Shown here piece by piece: positions 26,512 through 36,156 of a DNA stretch of 64,000 nucleotides. The DNA comes from Hippophae tibetana (lineage: Eukaryota > Streptophyta > Magnoliopsida > Rosales > Elaeagnaceae), in NCBI GenBank assembly GCA_037013495.1, contig CM072811.1, positions 47,809,452-47,873,451 on the forward strand, read 5' to 3'. The position numbers and the translations under genes were made by a program. The notes beneath the pieces are model-generated. The model had not been told where the DNA came from and did no database searches. It saw nothing but the letters and a program-made list of their open reading frames with translations. Positions within the stretch are counted from its first letter, which is position 1. Every line of letters starts with the position of its first letter.

Positions 26512-29187
26512 ATGACCGCCGTAGTCGCCGGCGATGATCTGCATCGGACACTGGAACTCCTTCAGATCGTACGTGACGTCGTATGTATGTCTATCAATGG
26601 CGGTATCTTCAAGAAGGATTGCACAGATCTGGTCCGTCGAATCACTTTGCTCTCCCATCTCTTCGAAGAGATGAGAGACTTTAAAGAAACCAAGCTTGGG
26701 GTTTTAGGTGTGTCTTGTTTATCTTCATCGTCTTCTTCATCATCATCGTCGTCTTGTTCAAGAGAATCTTGGGAGTTTGATATGGTTGTTGCTCTCAGGG
26801 CAGCCAAGAGACTCTTGTTCGTTGCTAGCAACTTTAATTCCAATAATGCTCCTCCTGTGAGTTGCAATTCTCTAATTTTTTCCTGCTTTTCTTGTTAACA
26901 AAAAGTAGTATTGTTTTTATAATTGTTGTTTTCGAAAACCCTTTTGATGTTGTTTAATATCCATGCTGGTCATTTGAATCGAATAAGTTGTTTTGGGGAA
27001 TGTGGGTTCTTCTTTTACTTTACTTAGCTTTCATTGACATTCAACACGATCCTTTTCTTTTCTTTTCTTTTTTAGTTCTTTCTTTTTTCAGGAATGATTT
27101 TTATTACATGTGAACGTTATGTTTTATGCTATGATAATGTCATATTGGTTATGAGATCTTTGAAGCCCATTGTTTTTGTTCAATTCTTGATCTTCATTCG
27201 AAAGGAAGTAAAATGACTTATTTTTCAATTACTGGGTTCGAGAAACTTGCTGAAGTTTTCTCATGGTCGTGCATTCTTAAAGATCGTTTTTAGGTACCTT
27301 TCTGAAATATGATATATCTTGATTTAAGGATGATGAAGCTACGAAAAAGACTTTCTTCCAATTTCAATCGGTGACATGGAAATTGGAGAGAGCAATTAGT
27401 AATATACCATATGATCAGTTTGACATCTCAGAAGAAGTTGAGGAGCAGGTAAGAATTGATAAATAGTACTTAAGTCTGAGCTTGAGTTGTCTGTAGTATG
27501 TAACTTCCTTACTGTTATTATTGATTGTTCTCTTAACCAGGTTGAATTAGTGAGGGCTCAACTGAAAAGAGCAAAAGAAAGATACGGGTCTATGAATTCT
27601 AAGATGTCATCTTATAATTTATCCCAACTCCAGGCCAAAGAAACTCAGAGGGAGTCTCAAAAATTAGTAAATGATTTGCATACCAAAAATGTCAGTAGTT
27701 CTAATGAAAAAGTTACAGAAAAGTCAGACACTGTTCTTAAAAGTGATGACTTTAAAAGTTCCAGTTTACGGCAGTTGATGCAAAAGTCAGAAATGTTGAA
27801 CAACTCTACATCTTCTGAGTTGTGTTCATCCAATGATAGTGATGCTGATGGGCAAGAGAATCCACCTAGCAAGGGTCAGGATGAAAGTAAGAAGTCAGAT
27901 GCAATTGTAATTCCCGACGATTTTCTATGCCCTATATCATTGGAATTGATGAGGGATCCTGTTATTGTTGCCACGGGACAGGTATGTATTGTTTATTAGA
28001 AATATCAATTTCTGTTTTGCTGTGAATCTCTGCATTGGATCCTAGAGTCTAGAATGGTGATTACTGATGATACATGCACCTGACTCATTTTTCTCTGGGT
28101 TTTGTAGACATATGAGAGATGTTACATACAGAGATGGATAGATTGTGGGAACAAAACATGTCCAAAAACTCAGCAGAAGCTCGACCACTTGACACTAACC
28201 CCAAACTATGTTCTTAGAAGTCTGATTAACCAGTGGTGTCTTAAGCATAATATTGAGCAGCCAACAGGGTTAACAAATGGGAAAATTAAAAGAAGTGATG
28301 GAACATTCCGTGATGTTAGAGGGGACATAGAAGCTATTAAAGTTCTTGTCGGAAAGCTCTCTAGCCGATCCATTGATGAGTGCAGAACTGCTGCAGCTGA
28401 GCTCCGATCACTTTCCAAAAGAAGCACAGATAACAGAATACTAATAGCGGAAGCAGGGGCCATACCAATTTTGGTCAACCTTTTAACATCTGACGATGTT
28501 ACAACACAAGAAAATGCAGTTACTTCTATTCTCAACCTCTCTATATTTGAAAATAACAAGGGACTTATAATGCTTGCTGGTGCAATTCCATCTATCGTCC
28601 AAGTTCTCAGAGCTGGAAGCATGGAAGCAAGAGAGAATGCAGCGGCAACCATTTTTAGTTTGTCATTGGCAGATGAGAACAAGATAATTATTGGTGCATC
28701 AGGGGCAATTCCAGCTCTTGTAGAACTTCTCGAGAATGGTAGCAATAGAGGGAAAAAAGATGCAGCAACAGCGCTGTTCAATTTGTGTATATATCAGGGG
28801 AACAAAGGAAGAGCTATTAGGGCAGGTATAGTGACAGCATTACTCAAGATGGTTACAGATTCTAGCAATTCCATGGTTGATGAAGCTTTGACTATTATGT
28901 CTGTTCTTGCTAGTTATCAAGAGGCAAAGGTTGCTATTGTGAAGGCTGGAACCATACCTGCTCTGGTAGATCTTTTGAGGACTGGTTTGCCTCGCAACAA
29001 GGAAAATGCCGCTGCTATTTTACTTTCCCTGTGCAAGAGAGATCCAGTGAACCTTGACTTTTTAAGTAGGCTTGGTGCTCGCATACCCTTGACTGAACTT
29101 GCTAAGAATGGAACCGAGAGGACCCAACGGAAGGCTACTTCATTGTTGGAGCATCTACAAAAGCTACACAAGCTCCAACCGGTATAA
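26512..29187 (+). CDS. Plant U-box / armadillo-repeat E3 ubiquitin ligase (PUB10/11/13/14 group)
   Basis: The predicted protein has 661 residues, the usual size for this family, from four exons: 26512-26856, 27329-27448, 27541-27981 and 28108-29187. All introns have GT-AG borders and all junctions are phase 0. Residues 1 to about 200 form the U-box N-terminal (UND) region, with motifs such as GIFKKDCTDLVRR and DISEEVEEQVELV. The U-box is at about 279-346: it starts IPDDFLCPISLELMRDPV, then TYER, a TCPKT loop and LTPNYVLRSLI. ARM repeats fill about 375-655, with EAGAIPILVNLL, GSMEARENAAAT and GKKDAATALFNLC. The family transfers ubiquitin from E2 enzymes and acts in immune-receptor turnover, stress and flowering; the substrate here is unknown. 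The third intron splits the U-box after VATGQ. Exon 1 carries a run of about 12 serines before the second helix region. The first ATG of the family-like N-terminus was chosen. The gene looks intact. Confidence 0.95.
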
Positions 29188-29420
29188 GCTTGATCTATTA
29201 TGACTTTATTTGGATTTGTCATTTTTTAGCCACTTGACTTAACCTCAAGGGATGAAGTTACACTCTTTTTTTTCTGGTGTGAAGCTTAAGCATACAAGCT
29301 TGAGATACCAAAGCTAATGTCAATTTTTTTATACATTTGTTTATTTTCTTTTGCAAGAGTGTAAAATATCATATTTACACATTGTTCCACATTCTATATG
29401 GAAAAGTTATTTTATTCTTA

Positions 29421-29426
29421 AATAAA
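29421..29426 (+). terminator. Candidate polyadenylation signal of the U-box gene
   Basis: AATAAA lies about 235 bases after the stop codon, in an AT-rich 3' flank. The position is reasonable for a plant 3' UTR, but such hexamers are frequent in AT-rich DNA. Confidence 0.4.
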
Positions 29427-29439
29427 TACTTGTGTTTTG

Positions 29440-32109
29440 AGAGAAAATATATATATATATATATATATGTACTTGTGTTTCTCCCTTCCTGAAGTTCAAA
29501 TGTCTGTAGTACTATGTACTGTCTTTTCTAAGATACAGTTATTAATTTTAGCCAATCATCGTATTATTGATTGGAGATTTATAATAACTGGATTGATGAA
29601 AAGTGATGTGGTCCTTACCAATCCTGAATATGTGTACTGTTTTAATGTACTAAATATTTCTTTCAATCCTTATAACCAAAATGACTAAGGAACAGTAGGA
29701 TCTATTTTTTTAATTAATAAATAACTCTCATAATAATTATAGCAGTATCACAACTTAGTAGATATAATTTTTCTTTTCCCTTGCACCCAATTTCAGTAAT
29801 ACGCTACATTATATTCATAAATTGATCTTGCAATCATTAAACTACTTTTAGTTTTTTCAATGAGTACATTTGGTTGTATTCGAAACCACCTAGTTTATAT
29901 TCATTATGTTTATTTAGAAAAAATATAAAATATAATGAAAAATAATAAAAATAACACTTATCAAATTTGTTATTAATAGTATCAAATGAACAATTAAACT
30001 AAAAAAACTTAACTAATTTTCATGAACTCAAAGGAATTAACTCACGAGTAGTTGGTGAACTTATTTAACAAAATATTTTTTTTTGTTAATGATAAAATTT
30101 CATAATTAAGATACTATTATTATTATAGGATCATGCAATGAAAATGTATTATTTAAAAAATATATAATAATAAGTTAGCATTTATATTAACGTTTTTATT
30201 TTTAAATAAAATTATATATATTTTTTAATTTTTTGTTTTATTTTTTAAGAGCAAATAAATCAATTTATAAGCGGTTTAGTTGACTCATTTTTAAGTGAGT
30301 TGAATTTGATTAATATAAATTTATACGAATTAAGTTGAGTTATAGCTTATTAAACGTAAATCGAACCTAAAAAAATTGAATTAACTAAACTTATTTGATA
30401 TATTTATTTGTAACCATAAAAATAATATATTTATGTTAAATTTATATATTTTGTTTGTACCGCAGCTAGCTCAACAATGGGTACAAGACATCTCATGATA
30501 TCCACGTAAGGCTTACTGTGAACATAGATGTGTGCAGAGCATTAATACTAGAACCTCAAGCCCTACGTAGATATCCTAAGATGTCTTATACCCTTCGTTG
30601 AGCTAGGCGTGATACAAACATCAAAAGACACCCTTGTTATCTACCAATGGTAAGGTTTAAATATCTATGTGGGCCCCCTAACACTTGGGAAATCTATATC
30701 CGTGGTTAAGTTGTACGTATTTTTTTTGCCTTCCACAGCTCTTGAACTCGGTACTTAACCCTTAAGTACCTTATTAGCAAGTGAGCTGTTATTATCTAGA
30801 CTATTCGTTCAAATAATATCAATTTGTTTCTTAAAGTTTACTTAAGGGTTAAGTCTTGGGTTCGAGAGCAAAAAAAAAGCGAAATAAACACATTTTAGGA
30901 AGAAATCGTTTTATCTAATCAAAAACTAACTTAAGCATTAACATATTATCTCTGTATCTCACGTGGATATTTCGATATGACTTATGTCCTACACTAAACT
31001 AGACGTGTTACAAATAATTTCTATTGTTAAAAAGTACAACCTATTATTTATTAATAAATATAGTCTAATTAAATGATATTTAAGTTGAATTATAATTAAT
31101 AAATATGTTTTATATTAAATTTTATTTTATTTAATATTATTTTTGTTATTATAATATTTCTAAATTTAAAGGGAACCAAAACAGAGAAAAATATGAACCA
31201 AGCTAGTCAATATTCACACACGTCTATTGGATAAACATTATCCTCATCAACTATCGGAAAGGGACGTTAGGCATTTTATTGCTTGTTTTGGCCGAAAAAA
31301 AATATAGTACTTTCCCTATATGTCAAGGAGTACATGCTACACGTTAATAACACATATTTATATTTATAAAAAAAAATTAACACGTGTTAAAATTGAGTGA
31401 AATTATATATGCAAATTTATATAGATTTAACTTTCTTTTCTATCTCAAGAAATTCCAAGTCTTATAATTGAATTCTCAGCATTAATTTAAAACAAACGGA
31501 CAAAATCTGTTCTTAATTGAATTGCGTGCCAGAAAAGCGAAAACAATAACCAAATATAAGGAATACTGTAGGATCATACCTTTTTTCTTTCTCTTTTTTA
31601 TATTTATTTTTAAATTATGATTATTTATTTTACATATATTATGATTTAAAATTATTTTAAAAATAATATTTAAATTTTAAATTAAAAATATATATCTTAT
31701 ATTTAATAAGTAAAAAAAAAGGTGATTATATCTCAATTACCTAGGCAGCATATCATTTTTCTTTATTGAAAAAGAAGTTAAAAAACATATCTACTTGAGT
31801 ATCAATCGTTTTGTTTGTTATTGTTGAGTTTTAATTAAATTATTTATTTATAATAATAAATATATTTACATTTTCAAAATAAATAAAAATTATTTATTTC
31901 TAAAAAATAACTTGTATAGGATTTATGGCACAAATTATCAACATCATTAAAATTTTAAATGATTAAATATTCTACCTTTTTAAATACAATATATAGGTGA
32001 AGTTATTATTATATTATATTATATTTTATTATTTATTATTAAATTTAAATATTATTAAAAATATTCTTTTATCTTTATTCTATGTCAATTAAGTTTAGGG
32101 AAGGTGACT
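29440..32109. other. Intergenic DNA; holds a foldback repeat, no recognised gene
   Basis: No coding region is recognised. The notable content is the foldback structure at 30463-31015. A (TA)n run lies at about 29449-29467. The rest is AT-rich, low-complexity sequence up to the left end of the young LTR element. Confidence 0.55.
30463..31015. repeat. Foldback repeat: nested imperfect inverted repeats
   Basis: A left arm at 30463-30515 (GCTAGCTCAACAATGGGTAC..., then ACATCTCATGATATCCACG) is matched in inverse orientation at about 30558-30615 (ACGTAGATATCC..., ending GTTGAGCTAGGCG). It is matched again, less well, at about 30955-31015. Between them, 30733-30766 (CTTGAACTCGGTACTTAACC) is inverted at 30842-30872 (CTTAAGGGTTAAGTCTTGGG). 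The layout is a long hairpin with an extra inner arm, as in foldback-type elements or long-inverted-repeat MITEs. No transposase is present and no target duplication was identified. Confidence 0.65.
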
Positions 32110-32489
32110 TGATAACTGTATTTTATATAATTATTTTCACCTATTTTATTAATTATAATTGCTATGTTTTCAATGTTTTTAGTTAATTTTAGTTTAATAA
32201 ATTAGTATTTACTGTTTTTTATATATTTTAATAAAATTAAATAATTTGTATCGAAAAACTTAATTAATTGCAAATTTGAGTCCAAAAATATAATTTCAAA
32301 TAAAATAGTATTTAATTGCAATTTATAAAAGTCAAAAATATAATTTAAATTAAATTCGGGCTTAATTTTAATTATTAAAAGTTTAAAAATTTAATTTAAA
32401 TTAGATAAGGGCTAAACTGTAATTAAATAAAGTTGAAAATGTAATTTGAAATAGATTTGTGGGCCAAAATGCAATTAATTAAAGTTTAA

Positions 32490-33060
32490 AGTTCTGCGCA
32501 GGTGAGAAGACCACGCGCCAACATGCACGCGCGACACGTGGACCGTCCGATCAAATCCCAAACGGTTGAGATCCGCGCGTGCCATTCACGCCCGACCAGA
32601 ACGCGTTTGTGCAGAATTGTTTACGCGGCTCGGCGCCCAAGTGGGGCCCACGGCCGCGCAGGCCGGCGTGCAGGTGGGACCCACTTCTCTGACGCGGCAG
32701 CCGCTGTCCCCCACGTACGCGCGCCTCTGATCCCGTGCGTTGAACTCAGCGTGCGCCCGGATTTTCCTCCAATCAGACTCTGCCACGTGTTCCTTTTGAA
32801 TCCCTTCCTCAAATCAGAAGCTGCCACGTGTCCCACTCTATTTGTCAGCCAATCTTGTAACGACACGTGGCATATTACGATGAGCGCAAAAGCGCAGGAT
32901 CGCGCCCGTATGTGGCCGTTTTCGTCCGTCCTTTTTGTCGCCGGCGCCGTTTCCAGCGCCCAATGAGAAGCTGCCACGTGTCCGCGTTAATTCGTTTCAG
33001 CGAATCAGACGCTGACACGTGGCACGCATAAAGAAATTAAAAAAGGCTGAATCGGCGCCC
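32490..33060 (+). promoter_or_regulatory. GC-rich LTR block with six CACGTG (G-box) motifs
   Basis: Perfect CACGTG hexamers start at 32535, 32784, 32825, 32864, 32975 and 33016. Several lie in a repeated context resembling AATCAGAAGCTGCCACGTGT, a CCAAT-like box directly before the G-box. The block is strongly GC-rich, while the rest of the LTR is very AT-rich, and it sits 150-650 bp upstream of the LTR TATA box. G-boxes/ABREs bind bZIP and bHLH factors in plants (family knowledge). That this block drives stress- or light-responsive LTR transcription is inference. The same block is at 36537-37107. Confidence 0.8.
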
Positions 33061-33199
33061 TGTCTCACGCGTGAATTTGTTTAATATTTTTCGATCCAAT
33101 TTTCGATACGCGTTATTTAATTTTTCGATAAAAAATTATTACGCGTTTTATTTAAAAATAAAATAAAAAATGTAATATTTTAGATGTATTATTTTTGGG

Positions 33200-33207
33200 T
33201 ATAAATA
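33200..33207 (+). promoter_or_regulatory. TATA box of the left LTR
   Basis: TATAAATA followed by GGAG, downstream of the G-box block and upstream of the presumed R region. The same box is at 37247-37254 in the right LTR. Confidence 0.7.
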
Positions 33208-34093
33208 GGAGATAAGATGATAGTTTTAAAAAGTTTTGGAAGTTTGTAATTTTTGGGGTGCTCGGTTTTGGACAGCAGAATACGCAGAAGCCATTTTTTG
33301 GCTTTTGTTGTGTTCTGCGTGTGCCAAAAATTTGTTCTAAGTGTTGTTTTAATTTTCCTTCTTCTTCATCTTAATTTTCTGTAGGTGTTGTAATTTTTAT
33401 TTTAATTTTATGAAGTAATTTAATTTTTCTAGGGTTGCATTTGATCTAAATTTATGATGCTTTTATTTTAATTATTTTTGATAGATTTATAAGACGTTCG
33501 ATTTGTTCGTTCTATTTTGTGTTTAATGCTTTTTGATTATTTACGAATCTTATCGAAACGATCCGTGGCACATGAATAAACTTGGAAGAGGCATTCGTGT
33601 GTATATTGCTCGTAAATAGAATGACATGTATGATGAAGGATAGGAATATACCCTAATTGTATGTGTGGCCATTTGAAAACTTAAAACGTAATGAATTTCG
33701 GTGAATTTAATTCTCATAGAGATATAGTGAATTAATTTGACGAGGTGTGTTTGTACGGAGCTCGGAAGAGATGTATGAATAAAAATAGAAGTTTTCGGTT
33801 GACAAATTAAATGTACTAAAAAAATATAAATCAAAAGAAAATAAAATGATTTGAGTTGATTAATTTGGTGAAAAATTGCAATCCTAGATTTCTTTTATTT
33901 TGTTTTAACTATTTTCTTACATTTTTGCTACATCCAACGTACGTTTTGAATAAAATCAGATTGATATAATTTTAGTAATCAACAAACTATAGTTACAAAT
34001 CCTCGTGGGATCGATCTTTACTTATAAATGTTATTACTTGCGACCGTGTATGCTTGCACGAGTTCGTGTGTTGAAAAACACGCAACAAGTTTT

Positions 34094-34110
34094 TGGCGCC
34101 GTTGCCGGGG
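34094..34110 (+). other. Primer-binding site of the LARD-like element
   Basis: TGGCGCCGTTGCCGGGG lies six bases after the left LTR. This motif is widely seen as the tRNA primer site in plant Ty3/gypsy elements. Confidence 0.85.
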
Positions 34111-34202
34111 ATTTGTTTTATCTATTTTCATTGTTGATATTAATACCAAGTAATCTGATTTTAATTCAAAAAAAAAAAAAATTATTATTATTATTGTTGT
34201 TT

Positions 34203-34690
34203 ATGTTTGTTTCGTTTATTTTTCAATTTTCGCGTAAGTTGAGATTTTGTTTAACACACAAATCTTACCTTACAAAAAGAAAAAAAACAACATTTTTATT
34301 TTTGTTTGTTTCATTTACTTTTCAATTTTCTCGTAAGTTGAGATATTGTTTAACACACAAATCTTAACTTACAACAAGAAAAATAATTTTTTTTTTGTTG
34401 TTTATTATTTCTTATTTTTTGTATTTTTCAAGTAAGTTGAGATTTTGTTTAACACACAAATCTTAACTTACAAAAAGAAAAAAAATCATTTTTTATTTTT
34501 ATTTTTGTTTGTTTAGTTTATTCTTCAATTTTCTCGTGAGTTGAAATTTTGTTTAACACACAAATCTTAATTCACATAAAGAAAAAAAAACAAATTTTTT
34601 TTTATTGTAGTTGTTGTTGGCTTAATTTATTTTTCAATTTTCTCGTAAGTTGAGATTTTGTTGACACACAAATCTTAACTAACAAAAAGA
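34203..34690 (+). repeat. Five tandem ~100-bp units, each with a hairpin
   Basis: Each unit has a T-rich part followed by an imperfect palindrome whose arms are GTAAGTTGAGATTT and AAATCTTAACTTAC around a TTGTTTAACACAC-like loop. Palindromes lie near 34234, 34332, 34431, 34536 and 34645, so the period is about 98-109 bp. They fill the leader region directly after the primer-binding site of the LARD-like element. Confidence 0.85.
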
Positions 34691-36142
34691 AAAATAATTG
34701 AGAAGTCAAGCTGACGACTATAAATCAAGCGCTTCTTGGGAGGCAACCCATGTGTTTTGTTTTATTTTATTTTTCGCATTTATTAGTTTTTTTTTATATT
34801 TTATGTTATGTTAATTTATTTTCTCTCGTAGGTGGAATTTGGGAGAAATGAAGCCATTTTGAATTAACCATTCAAACAAACCAGGAAGTTTCTTTAAACC
34901 ATTCTCATATGTTGTTTAACTTTCACACATTGAGGACAATGTGTATATTAAGTTTGGGAGTGGTAGATATATTAAACTTAATTGAAATAGTTTCTGGATG
35001 TTATTGCTTGTGATTTTTTTTTTTGTTTGGTTGATTAAAGATAATATGCGATGAATAGTGATTTAATTTTATTTCTTTGTTTTAAATGATGCATAGCGCC
35101 TTGAAAAGTTGAATATTGTCCAAGCGATGAATAATTTTTACGTATATTTCATTTTTACAAGATTAAAATATTTATGATCACTTGTTTTGAATTTTGAATT
35201 GCTATGGTAATTTAGAAAATGTTTATGTGAGTATGAAATTCGATTGATATTTGTGGTGTCATAACTTTTAGAATTTATTTGATTTTCTCTCGAGGCGAAA
35301 TTATAGATAACATGTAACTAAGAAAATGATTTAGGCCATCTTTGGATCGTTTGAGCCTTTCTATCTACCTACACATGCTTTATCCATAGTATACCCCTTT
35401 GAGCTTTAAAGTTCTATATATATTTTTATTTCATTTCAAAGCCTACTAAAAATATATATATATATATGTGGAGATATGTCTATTTTTCTTATCGAACTAA
35501 CATGTGACAATTGTTAGTAAATATTTAATGATATATCGGAAAAAAAGAGGATACTTGAAAAAAAAAAAAAAAAAATATTCTGAAAAAAAAAAGAAAGAAA
35601 GAAAAAAAAACAGAAAAGAAAAGAAAAAAATATATAAAAGGGTTATTGTATGTGATGTTAAATCCCAAATTGGGAAGTATTTATTGTGATGATAGAATAT
35701 CGCTTGTTTCAATCCTAAAATGTTGTTTGGGCAAAATTGAGCTAAATATATCTTTTATCCTACCTTTACCTAAGCCATACATTACAAGCTTATTTAAGTC
35801 CTATTGATTATTGGTTGTGTTTGTCTACATTAGTGGAGAGAGAAATGAAAAATACACGTATGAGATTTGTGATTTCACTGAAATTTGTTTGATTTTATAA
35901 TTGCATAAACCGATCCGGATTCCATGTGATGAAATTTGAAAAGACTTCACACACACACTACAATTAATTGTGAAAATGGAATATATTTTTAAATTGATTT
36001 TGATACTTGGATAAAATTCCTTTATTTCTTTGAGTTATGAAAATTGGAATGACTAAAAAAGAAATGTTTTGAAAATCATTATTTTAAATGCAGTTATCTT
36101 TGTTTTATTTCTTTTCTTTTGCTCGAGTACTAGCAAAAACTT

Positions 36143-36156
36143 AAGTTTGGGGGTGT
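36143..36156 (+). other. Polypurine tract of the LARD-like element
   Basis: AAGTTTGGGGGTGT directly precedes the right LTR. A near copy, TTAAGTTTGGGAGTGG, lies upstream at about 34948-34963, after a GAGGACAATG motif common in plant Ty3/gypsy 3' untranslated regions. Confidence 0.8.

Larger units (their letters stand above)
32110..34087 (+). repeat. Left LTR of the young LARD-like element
   Basis: It starts TGATAACTG and ends CGCAACA. It contains AT-rich tandem units of about 51-52 bp (about 32358-32490), a GC-rich block (32490-33060), and a TATAAATA box at 33200-33207. About 80 bp after the box is a potential stem with ACGCAGAA at 33282 pairing to TTCTGCGT at 33313. Confidence 0.95.

Noticed and set aside
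28206-28781. 191-codon minus-strand frame across the ARM repeats of the U-box gene
   Set aside because: It is the antisense shadow of a well-supported exon and has no protein similarity of its own.
32502-32966. 154-codon frame in the GC-rich LTR block, repeated identically at 36549-37013, with long frames also on the minus strand
   Set aside because: GC-rich DNA has few stops, so long chance frames arise in several phases. The two copies are identical only because the LTRs are. No domain is recognisable and the composition is low-information Arg/Ala/Pro.
35497-35712. Phe-rich minus-strand and Lys-rich plus-strand frames inside the young LTR element
   Set aside because: They are produced by a poly-A/AAG low-complexity tract and have no coding features.
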